From assembly GCF_022539315.1 (NCBI RefSeq), contig NC_066317.1, positions 47,099,935 through 47,163,934 of the forward strand: 64,000 nt of DNA, in the 5' to 3' direction. The translations under genes were made by a program, and so were the position numbers. The notes under the pieces are model-generated. The model was not told the origin of the DNA. It worked only from the letters and a program-made list of their open reading frames with translations, and ran no database searches. Positions 10,761 through 23,500 of this stretch are shown here, piece by piece. This DNA is from Serinus canaria. Its lineage: Eukaryota > Chordata > Aves > Passeriformes > Fringillidae. The stretch's first letter is position 1. Each line of letters starts with the position of its first letter.

Positions 10761-13700
10761 ATCTACATTTCTACTATTTCTGCTGGGGAGTAGCTAAGCA
10801 AGAAAAAAAAAAAAGAGTGAGCATTTTGAAAAGTAATCTTTTCCTCTGGCCTTTAGTTCCACACAATATGCTAAAATGATAGCTGCTTTTGAAATACCAA
10901 GCTCATTTTTCTTTGAAAGATTTCCAACTTTTTCATTAATATGTAATATCAAGCTCCTGTTGAAATGGAAATGAGCTGGTATCAGTATTTTTGCTTATTA
11001 GCCCACCTGTATTTCAGCCCACCTGCATATCTCCCTCTGGACTTGGCCATAATGTGCAAGCTGGTATTTTTGTTAGAAGGCCAGGGCATTTTCTTATTAA
11101 TATATGTAACTGTTCTTGTGATATATTCCCAAAGGCTTTGAAAAGCCTTCCTCTGTGTCTTTGAGCCAAATGGCAAATGTAATTCTTCCAGAAAAATTTC
11201 AAAAGCTTTGATGTTGCTAATAGCACCATAGGTTGGATTTGTTTTTGAAACATATGGCAATGAAGATAAGTAGGTGTTTCATATTTAAATCTTCAGTTTT
11301 CAGGACTTCTCATTAACAGCACACAACCACAAGTAAAGTTTCTGCCCTTTTAATGATCAACTTGTCTTTGACTTCCTAGATGCATCTGTCATGATCTTTA
11401 GCAAATTGCTACATATAAAAAGGAGAATTGAGTGAAGATACAGATACTTCTGTTCTGAGAGCACTTCCCTGGTAATTCTCACTCATACAACTGCTCAGAT
11501 TTCAGACTTCTGACTCTACTTCGCAGTAGAACATGCTCTGCTCATTTTCCCATGGTACTTTAGGCTGTTGCAGTTGTGATCTATTTTCACACTTGTTTCA
11601 AGCAGCTTTAGTATAAATAATAAGTTCACTTTAGCTGTATGTTCACAAAGATTGTCTCTTGCTGAGTAGCACTGAGCTGTTGAATCATCATCCTTCCCAG
11701 GCACAACCAGCTGCCTTTCATCTCTGCCCATTTGTTTAATCTGCCTTTTCTCTTCCATCCCTATTTACAGACTGCCAGCATTAGTGACTGCCCTTCTAGC
11801 TTCAGCCTTTCCATTCCCATGTGTTGTTGGTTATGTCTTCCACCTTCCTGTGCCCTTCCCTCCCATTAAGATAAATTTTCAAGCACTGCCCTCAACAGTA
11901 CCCATCTAGCATGAGTATTTGCAACTTCTTGTGGCCTTTATATGTTTCTGTGTTGTAAGATGGGAAATTAGATGTGAAAGATGCAATTAAAATCCACACA
12001 AGTCAAGTGCTACATTTGATGATTATGCAGCTGCTTCAGACAAGACCAGACAGGTTAATTGTACAGTGCTCAAGATGTGCTTGAGAGACCTGGGCATCCA
12101 TCTCAAGCAATACCTCATCCTTTAGGAGCACCAAAATGCAGAAGCAGCTAAGAGCCTGTAAAGTTTGCACAAAAGAAGAAAGCAAGGGTGCAGCTCTCTG
12201 TCTCAGCATTTATGTAGTGAGGGTTGGGCTTTGTTCCTACTGATCATCTTCACCTTTTGGACACTGCCCTAGCAGACTGGTGAGCTCCACACCTTGAAGA
12301 TGTCACCAGGAGCATACAAAACATGGCCAAGCTGATAGGAATAGGAGAAACAGAACAGAAAGAGAAGGGACAAGACAGGGTTGGAATAAGAGCTCTAAGG
12401 ACCCTGAACCATTTCCCCAATCTTTAGAAGTAGCCCAGATAAAATTAATGAAGATAAAAATTTTATCAAAAGCTACCATCGATAGCAAGCCTTTCGAACA
12501 ACTTTTGTTCCTTATTTCTTGCACTTTCTCTCTGTACTCATATCTTCACCTTTAATTGCAGCTTTTCAAGCCTGCTACAGGGTTCTGCCCAGGTGACTTG
12601 ATTTGTGATTCTCTGCTGTTTCTGTCTACTTGGGCATGCAATATTCCTCTGCCTGCCAACAGCTGGTGAAGAGGGATGCATTCAGCATTCAGCTCTGCTC
12701 ATCCCTCCTGGCTCTGAAACTATATGGGGCTGAAAACTGTGTCTCTCACCAGTGCATGTTTGTCAGAGGCCCTTTACTGAAAGAAAAGCATGTGGGACTA
12801 AGAGACAACATTCTCACCATCTTTGCCCCAAATATTCCCACACAACAAAACTACAGAAGGATACAAATCTGGACAGTCTTACATTCCTCTAAACCAAACT
12901 ATGTGAAGAAATTAAGTTTCCTAAAATTCTTTCCCTACGCTCCTAGATTCTTTGAAACTTGCAGTGCACATGCTGACAGGTTTCCTGCAGTAGTGAGAAT
13001 AAAACCTTCCCATCTCTCACCTGCTCCCTCTTAGCCAGGACCTTGTCCACTGATGAGTGTGTCTCTGCAGCAGATACATAGAGCTGTTTTACCAGACCAG
13101 CTTGCTTAACCCACATGCAATGAGGCTCAAATACAGGATTATTCCATGCTTTACACCACCACTGAGATGGTTAGCAATTGTACAATTACTCACAGCATGA
13201 AAAAATATACATACCAGGCATGTGTAACTTCCCATTTCCTGCCTCTGCTGCCTGGTCTGTCTATGAGGTTTCTGGGACAATCTTTAAATCCAGATTTTAG
13301 TCTTTCATTTGTACTTGTATTATCTCCCTGCAAGCTGTGTAAACTTTCATTCTATTCACCAAAATTGTAGTCTCTCTTGTATATACACATTCCTTCTCCT
13401 TATATGTAATGCCCATCTCTATAACATGCAATTGTAGCACATATCTGCAATGTATCTACCTCCCTCAACTGGGCAAATTTTCTGGGAGACTGCAAGTTCT
13501 TCTGTACTGCAAACACAGCAGCACGGTGTCTTTCTTGGGTAACAAGAGTAAGGAGAGTTGGGCTGTGGATGGGGGCTGCTTGGTGGTGGAATAAAATCCC
13601 TCACCTTCAGCAGAGACACAGGTGCAGTCTGTGTTGTAGTACTGCTGCTCAGAGGTCTTTGCCCAGCTGTGGATGTGACCTGCTACAGATGAGGGATCTG

Positions 13701-13779
13701 ACAAGTCTTGTTGGCTGGTCTCCCTTGGCAGTTCTTTGTAAGGCACTTTTAACTGTCTACATCATTTATTCTGCCTGAT
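10761..13779. other. Unannotated non-coding stretch
   Basis: Starts with an A12 run (10803-10814). Composition is less AT-rich between about 11700 and 13100. An open frame at 12636-13034 on the plus strand (ATG start at 12636) has no recognisable family. A minus-strand frame at 10982-11260 opens only with TTG and is unsupported. Confidence 0.55.
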
Positions 13780-14110
13780 CATTTGAATCTTAAATGAGTG
13801 AGATTCCCAGCAAAGTCCTCTAATTCATTACAAGTGACGGTCTGTTTCTGGATATGACAGGACCTGGTAATTCATTAGTCACACCAGACAAAGAGCAGAA
13901 ACTGCTGCACTAGTTGTTTGTGATCTTGACTCATTTCAAGTAATAATCTGCCACAGTCTGGGTGTTCTTTTTTGAAAAGCACAGAGGCATCAATGCAGAT
14001 TCGAGACAACAGCTTCTTGGATAGCATCTCACGTCTCACACAGAGTAATCAGTCGAGTGATTCACTCATTTAACACTTTCTCCTGGATATGCTCTGATAC
14101 GCAGAATTTT
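13780..14110. other. Candidate conserved regulatory block
   Basis: Repeat-free sequence with several CpGs (in 'gtgacggtc', 'attcgagac', 'tcacgtctc', 'cagtcgagtg', 'gatacgcag') in a CpG-poor setting. It also has paired 'attcatta' homeodomain-type cores near 13826 and 13871 and an AATCA/TGATT inverted pair near 14046-14062. The call is by texture only and is weak without an alignment. Confidence 0.25.
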
Positions 14111-16846
14111 TGGGGCATGGTGTAACATGGCTAATGTTATTTAACAGCTGTCTCTTCAAGAATATAGTGACATGATTTTTTTCTTCTGAATAATTTTTCC
14201 AACATTTTTTTTCTCTTAATATTCAGGAAGAACATGTTCTGGTGGTGGCTATGTAATGGTAATTTCTAGCACTTGATTGGCCAAGGAGGGAAATGAATAT
14301 CCAGACTTGCTGCAGGGGGAATGGCACAGTCCAGCAGCATTTAGCAGTGGCACATCACAAGGATGGTGAAGTACTGCACAGAGGAAGGGCAGACCCTCAA
14401 CATGTGGCTGAAAGAATGGCCAATGTTGCAGTATTCAGAGATTCCTCAGAGCTCAGCAGTGGAAGCAGCAGTACCCTTATCAGCTTGCTGAATTTGTGGA
14501 ACTGAAATATCCAGTCAGTGACAGAGGATGTAGATAGAAATGTCTAGACAGAAATCTGGCTATGATTTCTTATATCTTGTTCTTCCATACATCAGGTGCA
14601 ATAAGTGCCTGTAATGGTAAATGTGGCCAGTTGAAAGAACAGTACGTTTATTTTGGGAAGATTCTCTCTTGTTTCAAAATGATTCTTGAACTCAGAAATC
14701 AAATTCAAAATGCAGAAGCACTTATATTTAGTTGCTCAATGCATCTCAGGTATGCTGATCTGATTTCCAAGCACTCTTTTGCAGTGACTGGAGCAACTCT
14801 TCAGGCTATGAGTGCTTGCTGCATGTTCTCAGGACTGCTGCTTCCTTCCCTCAGGAGCACCCTCCTGCTGGTTCTGCTCATTCTTCTGCAGGATTGCACC
14901 CTTCCTGCCAGAGCCCCAGGGCTGTATTTGTGGAGTGGAACCTCTTGGTGAAGAGGGTAGCAGCAAACAAGCATGACTTCTGGTGGTTAGTAGTATAAAA
15001 AAAAATCACCTTCCAGGGAGGATCTGTGTGTTATAGAATTTCTTCATGGGCCAGAAACAATATTTGCATATTCAGTAATAGCATCTTATCTGGATATTTA
15101 TGTCACTTATAATTTAAATGGCCTTATAGGCATACGTAACATTTTCTGCCTTCATTTCCATGACTATGTAGGAATCTGGTGTCTTTTTCAGAGAGAAAAT
15201 CAACAAGTCCATCATGACCACTACTGCTATTACCTCTTTCTTTACATTTGTCAATACTGAGATTTTTCTTAAGCTTTCTTTCTTTAGTCATTGCATCTCT
15301 TTAGAAACCAAACTAACAGCCTGTCTGGCATGTGCTGACTTAGGTTGTTGTACTTTGTCCTCTTTACTGTTCACATACCCAGTTGCCAGCTATCAGCCTG
15401 TCTGGTTTTATGACCATATGTCATTTCTTTGCACTTATGGCATTTCTGGCACTGAAGAGAGAGACTGTTTGCAATAGATAAATTTGCTGGTTACTAATTG
15501 CCTTTTGTAACTCTTGAAACTTTAGAGTATTTTAATAAATTAATGAGAACAATTTAATGTTGTTGATATTAATGACACTGCTTTTTTTACATGCTTAGCT
15601 AACAACACCAGTATATTTCTATAGCTGGACACATGCTCTGCATGAAAAATGACACTACAGAATTAAACAAGATAAAAATACAACTAAGGTAGTATACAAT
15701 GTCACCTTAAGTGTATCACAGACAGTGATCCCTACAATAAATTAGGCTCATGTCAAGTCTTGCCATTGGTGTTTCAAAACTACACTCTGTTCCTAAATGA
15801 CAGTATTTTAGGAAGACATTGCACATGCTTTGTTGGATTGTTGCTACAGAAAGCTGATTATTCCACCTGGGAATCATGTACTTAGGACTGTTTGGAAATG
15901 CTCTGAAATAGTTAGTGGCCTTTTCCTTTTAGAAGACTAAACTCAAGGTACTTGGCTGATTTTACTTGTTTATATATTAAATGACAGTCCTAGTTGGGAA
16001 TAACTAATGGTTTCTGTTTCCAAGAGGTCTATAATAAATAAAAAGGTCCTTGTGTGGAAAGTATGAGATACCCAGGGAAATTTGGAAAACATCAGGGCTT
16101 AGATGACTCAATTTAATTCACGGTTTAGAAAACTTGAATACCAAGGCTGTTCAATTCTCTAGTAGCTTCAGATTTGAGATGTAAGTTCTAGTGATAACAG
16201 TGAGACTAAAAAAACCAATTTACTGAATTGTTTCAACAAGAGTTTCTGTTGCCTTCACAAACTATGTTTATAAAGATTTACTTTTCATTCTATTTACTCA
16301 AATGCTGTATTGTTTTAGTACTGCTACAGCTCTCTTTTTCACTTGTGACCTTTTTTGCAATGTTTTCCAGAATTTAAGTATGAACCAGCAGAATAGGGAG
16401 AGAAATGGAAAGTACAAAGGAAATATAAAGTTCAAAGCTTTCACAGAATGCCTTAAGGTTCTTGAAGTCTTTCAAATAAAAAAATATGAGGAAAATTCAT
16501 TACTTGCTGGTGACAAAATATAATTAAGAAATAATAATGCATAACACAATATGCAAAATCTAAACAAAAGTCAAAATATATTATTAATATCTAGACTATT
16601 TACCCAGAAGCAATTTTTCAACCAAACTCCAATAATTTGGTTTTTAGGTATACAGATACAATTTTAATGAATTGAAATAAAGATTTCCAAATGCTAATTG
16701 ATGTCTTTGGAGCTATGATATTGCTGCATATAGATCACATTTCACATATGGCCTTCTTCACTTATAATTTTAAGCCATCTCCAGGAGAGAAGAGCTTCCT
16801 CACACATAACAGTGAGTTGGGAAGATAAATGCTGTCATTTCAAACA
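14111..16846. other. Unannotated non-coding stretch
   Basis: No repeat family, RNA gene or exon recognised. Short open frames around 14293-14998 are in slightly GC-richer sequence but match nothing I know. Confidence 0.55.
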
Positions 16847-16870
16847 TTCCCTCTTCCTCCTCCTCCCCCC
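16847..16870 (+). repeat. 24-nt pure pyrimidine tract
   Basis: An uninterrupted C/T run, ending in six Cs, made of CTT, CCT and CTC units. It resembles a strong splice-acceptor polypyrimidine tract or an H-DNA-forming mirror-like tract, but no AG acceptor with an open exon follows. Treated as simple sequence. Confidence 0.8.
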
Positions 16871-19411
16871 ACTTTATACAGTGAGCATGGTCTCACATGG
16901 TCTGGGATATCCCTTTGGTCAGCTTTGGTCACCTGTCCTGGCTGTGTCTCCTCCCAGCCTCCCACACACCCCCAGTTCCCTCACCAGTGTGGCAGTATGA
17001 AAAGCACAAAAGGCCTTGGCTCCGTGTAAGCCCTGCTCAGCAATAACAAAAACATCTCTAGGTCATCAACCTGTGTTCAGCACAAATCCAAAACACAGCC
17101 CCATACCTGCCCCTGTTAAGAAAATTAGCTCTACCCCAGCCAAAACTAGCACAATCTATATTTTAAGATAATGACATGACCTCCTTTAGCGTTATCTTGA
17201 TTTCAGCTGGGGCTAAGTTCATACTCTTAAAATTTATACTTTATCTGAAAAAAACTGTAATTTTAATAGGTCTAGAATGTTTTTAAGAGGTGATATGAAG
17301 ATAATTATGATGTTGCAATACAAAATGAGCTGTTTAGCCACTTATAAGAAACAGGGTTTGAAAGTATCAAAATTAAGATCTGCTGGCAGAAGGTGTCATG
17401 AATAAAGTACACATGGCCTTAAAGCTAATGCTACGAAAGAGAGAGTCATGAAGAATAGGTAAGATCATTGTCAAATAAGAAATGCCCAGAAAGGTGTATG
17501 AACTCTGATGATCCTATAGTGGTACTTCCAGTACTTGCATATAAATATGCAAAAATATTTGGCAGTTAATATTTGAAATGTAGATGCTGGTACACTAAAG
17601 CATGAAACCTGAAAATAGATGTCTGGATACACTTTGGGAAATAATTTTGCAAACTATGTATTTTCCCTAGAACTTAATATATCTTGTCCAAAAGAAACTT
17701 GACCAGGAGAAGGTAGACAATTTTGTTGGCAAATGATAAAACTATTCATTTTAAAGTCAACATTAAACTTTAGCTATCTAAAATACTCTTGAAGTAAATA
17801 TTATTCACAGATCCTTTGTAATATCTTTATGACTTGATAATGAAATTTTAAAATATGATAATATCTTATGTTTAAAGTAGAGGAAGCTTGGAGACACCAA
17901 AGAATGTCACTTGGTGTCCTGAAAAAGAGCTGAGAAAATAATTCATAATTTATCTGCAGGATTTTTTTTTTCTCTCCTTCATGAATACTTCACATCGAAC
18001 ACTTTCCCAGTATCAAAATTCAGATGTTGATAATTGAGTTGGGCTTAAGTTAAGGATTTTGAGCTGGTAAGCCTTTTTTCTTGTTAACCATTATTAAATT
18101 TACAAATGCTTAACATGTTTGGACTGGTAGGATATTTTTGACCCTTAGCTGGGACTCTATACACCCCTCTTCTAGAAGAAATAAGAATAAATAACAATTT
18201 CTTTTTGTGAGCATTAGGATCTCAGTCTTCAGCTGTCTCTGTAATTTCCTGTCTGGAGTTCTGAGAACCCCTGATACTGAAATTCTTTCATTGGAGAATG
18301 CTCGTGTAAAATAGAATATATTATAATTTCCCCTAAAAATTAAATACTATAAGGTTTGTGACAGTGAAAAAGAGTGTTAAATATACATGTTTCTAAACTT
18401 AGAATAAGTTTTTTTTGTTGGTTAATGACAACATGAAAAGTAGAAGAGAAAAAGTAATGCTCAAAGGATGGAGATAGTAGTGCTTTTATAGAATGCAGGA
18501 GACATGGAATTTCCTATCCTCAGGTTTTTTTCATCTTATGAAAGATAATCCATAGTCTAGGATATCTTAAAGAGAAATGGTGCTGATTGAACTCTTGTGG
18601 TTGTAGATAAGCATCTGACCTTGAGAATAAGAAATAGATGCCAAGTTTTAAACAATGTTGCTATGTACTTCAAGTTTTAAATGGCATGAAGATGGTGAAG
18701 GGCATTAACGTCATCTGCACAAGAAAAAAATTTATAACCCTCTCTGCATTTGATTGTAAAAATAGTTTTAAACTCTAGTCTTATATGTGTAGTTATGTAA
18801 ATTTTATGCATCTTTTTTCAGACACCTAGTTTTACTTAGTAAACTAGGCACAGAGTTTGCTCCTGCCCTGTGTTTCCACTAGCAACGAGTATTTCTTTCT
18901 TCACTTAACTACCAATCAAAGATTGATTTTTATTTGTTTGGTTCTGAATGCTCAGGGGTAAAGTGGAAAATAGTTTTATCTTGTTTCAGCTAGCTGAAAA
19001 TCCCTGCCTTCTGGGGCAGCCCATCTGTGCTGGAAGGCTTGCCCAGACCAGTAGTTTGCACTTTATGCTTTAATGATGAATGCAGCAGCAGCTCTTGCAA
19101 GGACCATTGTAACATAATCTAACCTTAGTGTTCTTCAGCATGTTGATTTTAAAACATCAAATACTCTGTACTGCTGGTGATCTGAAATAGCAGTAACATG
19201 CAGGGCATTTGCTCCTTTGTGAAATGCCCTTCCTTGAAAATTAAACCTGTTTTGAAAAAGCCAGCTCTGGAAGTAGAAAACAAAGTGACTTGTGAAGAAT
19301 TAGCTGTATGAAGCAAATTAGGCAAGGTGTCCCCTCTCACAGTTTAAAAGACTTTTTCCTATGAAAAGTGCATACCTTGGCAACTGGATTCAGATGAGAA
19401 GATATTAAAAT
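16871..19411. other. Unannotated non-coding stretch
   Basis: AT-rich, no recognisable element. A loose inverted repeat, CCTAGTTT and AAACTAGG, flanks 'tacttagt' around 18825-18848. Confidence 0.55.
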
Positions 19412-19480
19412 GCAGAATCATGGAATGTTGCGGGGTTGGAATGAACCTTAAAAATCACCCACTCTCCTCCTCCCTTTGCA
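19412..19480 (-). mobile_element. CR1 3'-end fragment
   Basis: On the plus strand 'gcagaatcatggaatg', 'ggggttggaatgaacctt' and 'aaaaatcacc' follow the reverse-complement order of a CR1 tail. Only about 70 bp can be aligned by eye, so this is either a very short truncated insertion or the surviving end of a decayed one. Subfamily unknown. Confidence 0.62.
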
Positions 19481-19980
19481 GATCCAGGTAAAGAAGTTAT
19501 CAAGTTACTTTTGGGTAGATAGCTGAAAAAGTTGAAGTAGCTCTTTCTGCTATTTATTCTTGCCATGGTTGTGCTTATGAGAGTGTGATGAAGATGGTGC
19601 CAGTGTTTTATCCCAGCTTTCTGGTTACCAGCAGTTCCCTTGGGATCTTGGAGTCCTCTGTTGTGCTGCAGCCAGGTGTGAAGTGGCATCATGCAGACAC
19701 TGGTATGGCTGGCTGCAATTGACTGTCAGAAACTTCTCTGAACTCTCATTTGGTATTGAGCACAGTTAGTTTCACAGCTGGTTTAAATGAATAAAAGAGG
19801 TAAAAACTCATTATTGGAGTTTGCATGTTTGAAATATGCCTGATGTTACTATAGTGGAGTATTAACCAAGTCTCTGTGTATGTGTATTTGCCCTGCTATT
19901 GAAAACTTATTGTCTCTGAATACTTAGCTCATGGGATTGCATGCAAAAGCCTCATTTATGACTCTGATTCTTTTGTTCTT
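19481..19980. other. Unannotated non-coding stretch
   Basis: No element or exon recognised between the CR1 end and the candidate regulatory block that begins near 19981. Confidence 0.5.
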
Positions 19981-20530
19981 TGGCCCACTGTAACTTTACA
20001 TTTGGTTTGTTTATTTCTTTGTTTGCATATGATGCTTAATATTGTCAGAGCAATGCATTTTTTATCGAAACATTTTCTTTGATGTCGGTGACAGATTATT
20101 CCATAGCTAAAATAATATTCAGTACTTTATATTCCTTCTGTTTTCAGCTGCCTGTTTGTGCTGTGCCTGCTGTAACTAAAACCATAATGTTGTCAGCCTA
20201 ATTATTCCATATACCTCTTTCCATTTACTGTAATTTTTAAATTAAAATTCCCCGAAACTTTGCTTTTCTAGGATTTTGTGACACCTCATTTCTTGTCCTG
20301 AGAGCCAAATTCACACTGTGAATAAGCCTATCTGCCAATAGTGAATTGCCTGTCTTTCTATCTTGACTATATTTTCTGGCTTAATTGCTGTGAGTCAGCA
20401 GTAGGAAATTAGAAACATGCTCCATAATGAACGGAAGCTGTTTGTGAATGCAGCCTTTTTCCAGTTCAGAGCGTTTGCAAATATAAGTTGATTTTTATCC
20501 TTTATTTTATAGGGCCATGCTTCGTTTCAA
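19981..20530. other. Candidate conserved regulatory block with an NF-E2-type site
   Basis: This repeat-free segment has the densest regulatory texture of the window. It holds a forkhead-type TGTTTAT at 20008-20014, an octamer-like TTTGCATA at 20022-20029, retained CpGs ('tatcgaaac', 'atgtcggtg', 'ccccgaaac', 'gaacggaag', 'gagcgtttg'), and a full TGAGTCAGCA at 20391-20400. The motifs are seen directly. That the block is an evolutionarily conserved enhancer is inference. Confidence 0.35.
20391..20400 (-). promoter_or_regulatory. NF-E2 / small-MAF type binding site
   Basis: TGAGTCAGCA on the plus strand is, read on the minus strand, TGCTGACTCA, a match to the established NF-E2 / MAF-recognition consensus (an AP-1 core with a GC flank, bound by CNC-bZIP and small MAF heterodimers). 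A preceding 'tgctg' makes the site close to a palindromic MARE with altered spacing. A 10-base match can occur by chance in 64 kb, so occupancy is unproven. Confidence 0.45.
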
Positions 20531-23500
20531 TTCTTTTTTTTTCATTTTCAAAACATAATAGCTTGTCATATGTGAGAGGTCAAAATGAGGCAAGAGTTGT
20601 AATCTGTGAATAATCAGCCAAATGATCTTGTATTTTGAAGTCTCTGAGATTTGTAAGCATGAGCTGTAATTCTGAATGTCTGATTATTTGCATGTCCAGC
20701 TTTTCCCATGTGAAATGTTCTTGTGCAGTTTTGGAAATGATGCCTTGTTATTCCATGTAGTCAGAGTAATCTTCCCAGACAAAATTCCTATTGCAAAAAT
20801 AACGAGTGATACATTACTTTATATGGTGACACACTGTTTTATATCACAAGGATTAAATGGATGACTCAAATGTGATACTGAAGATTTATGCACACAATAA
20901 ACTTTAGGCATTGGAGTAAATTAAAGTTTGCACATAAATCTTCCCAGGATTATATCATAAAATTTAGGTGCTGATTGCCAAAACTTTGTACTAAATAGTG
21001 ACAAAAGTGTTGTACTTGGTAAACTATATTTAATCATATGCCACCCCTTGATTTTTTTCCATTTGTAGGGCAAAGACATTGATATTACCTTGAAATCGCC
21101 CTTCTTTTCTCTTTTTATACTTTGCCTTTACTTAATTTTTTGGGTGTCAAAGACAGAATCAAAGCAATTTGAATTTGTTTGGTATGTTTTCACTCTAATT
21201 TAAGACAGGAAAGCTTTACATATTCAGAAAGACAAAATGAACAGGTATTTATATTTAGATCAGATCTGAAGCTTGCAGTAAATGGTTCTTACCAGGTGGT
21301 GATGCTAAGCATAGAAATAGGATTTTTAGGAAAAAATGGATGAGAAAATTGTACAATACTACACATCACAATAAGCTGCATTTTGTTCATCTTAGACATT
21401 TTATTGTCTATGAGTAAAATGTATAAATGTAGAAATGCCTCTTTTGGGATATTGTTGGGGAAGGAATATTTCTGTTGTATTTTTGAGCTATAGGGTCAAT
21501 GCAAGGGTTTTGCTGGCTGCTCCCTTTGTCTGGTAGTTTCAGTCCTTTGTGTCCTGGTTTTTCCATCTGTTCCAGTTTTTACATCTGTGAAGTGGCTGTA
21601 CTGATTCTGACTGTTGTCAAGAAGTGTTTTGATATCTATTTATGAGATGATGTCTTTAGGAGCCACATACAATTAGTACACTATAACATACATGAATGCA
21701 TCTCCTTATTAAAAATGAAGAAATCTAACATTTTACCTATTCTAAATTCTACAACAGTTTCCTTGATTTACCAAGAATCCTCATATCCCACTCAATCTTG
21801 ATATTCTTTCTCAAAAAATTTTAACGAAACTCCTGGGTTCACCTTAAAATTGAGAATTAAACTTTGTTTGTTGTTGTTATTATTATTTTATTTTAAAGTG
21901 GTTACTAGCTTTTGTAAGTTAGAAAGAAATGATTGACAAGTTCACCATAATGGTAGGATGAAATGAAGACAACAAATTCTTTTTCCCGTCTTCCTTTCAA
22001 GATTTTAAAACCAATGTTATGATTGTGGGCTTTTCTTTTGAATTTGAATGCTTGGAATTAGTATTATTTTTATAAAATTTCTTTGTCTCCTTACACTAGC
22101 CATTAATTACAGTTCACCTTTGTGAACTTACATCTCCTTATGTTTCATAAAGAGGTTGAAACCTAAAAGTTCAGCTGTTGCCTAAGTCCATCTGTTAAAA
22201 TATATTAGATAGCAAAATCATTTCTGGACACTTTATGGAGAATTGCAATACTCCACAATGTTTTCATAATCCAAAATGGGCAAACCACTGTGGAAGAACA
22301 GTAGTTATTAGAGAGTAGATAGACCTTTAAGGAGTAACTCTTCAAGTTTACTAGAACAGATGAGGAGGTGTGTGTGCAGTGATGTCTCTCCATCTGTAGA
22401 ATTGGCAAACTCTGTCTTAAGTTGACATAAAGGTAGGAAAAATTTAGAGTTGGTTTTATTTTTCCTGAAAATTGTCATGTTATTAACTTTTCTTAGTGTT
22501 ACAGTTCTGTGGCTTTCAGTCTCCCCCCTGCTTTTTTGACAATGTAGTGAGCTGTGAGTGATACCAGCTACCTGTCACCCTCTGAAACCTTGGTGAAATT
22601 GTGCTGGGGTGCTTGAAAGCAACGAAAGGTAAAATTTAGCTTCAGGCATCTCTTTCTCTTTTATGTCTCTTCCCTCTCTTTTTGCTTCTGGCTTTCTTCA
22701 CTAAGGGGATGGAGAACCTCCTTGTAGTTTAGTATTTATCCAAGAGGTCAGTGCTGGAAAGTTCAAACAGCCTGCCCCAAGCTGAAACAGTAAACGCTGC
22801 TGTGAAATTTTTTAATTCTTGCTAAACTGAAAGTTACTTGAAAAGCAGCTATATTATGGCTTCTGAAACTAAGGGGTTTCTGTTTCATGCATGCACATGG
22901 AAACAGAACTGGATATACAGAGAGGAGAATAGTTTTAAGAAGAGTTCTTGGAAAGGAAATCTAAAACCTAAGAAATGGCATTCCAGAAAACCTACTCAAA
23001 ATCAAGGCCATTACACACAATCCTAAAGAAGAGCACAGAGGAACTCAACTTGTCACAAACTCCTGTGATGAGTGAAAAATGCAGAAAAAACAGCGGGTTC
23101 TGAAGTCAAAATATGCCTTTTCCAAATTATTTAGAATTATTTGAATGTTCTCTTAATGTCACAGAATCAGCTCATTTCATTCTAGAGACAAATGGGAAAA
23201 TAAACCAAACTCTCCAACTGGCACAATACTGATCCTCCCATTTTTGCCAAGGTGAATGGAACCCAGTCTCCTTCTCTTGGCAGCCTTAGTGCCATATTCA
23301 GTGCTTTGTAATGACGTGTAATAATAATGTGTATCCTTTTACTCCAGCTGAGATCCCCATCAAAGCATTTACTGTTTCACCGTTTGTCCTTGCCTGAGTC
23401 CAAATGCCTCCATTTGGTTCTACTGCTCTTAATTGGTTTCTTTGACCTTCAAGTACCACAAATTCAGCTTTTTATGGTGAACATGTAGAAGACTGAGGCA

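Noticed and set aside
10982..11260. 92-codon minus-strand frame with protein-like composition
   Set aside because: Opens with TTG, not ATG; no family recognised and a second overlapping frame of similar length exists.
12630..13034. 134-codon plus-strand frame
   Set aside because: Begins at a TTG codon (first ATG is at 12636), has no recognisable domain and no promoter or splice context.
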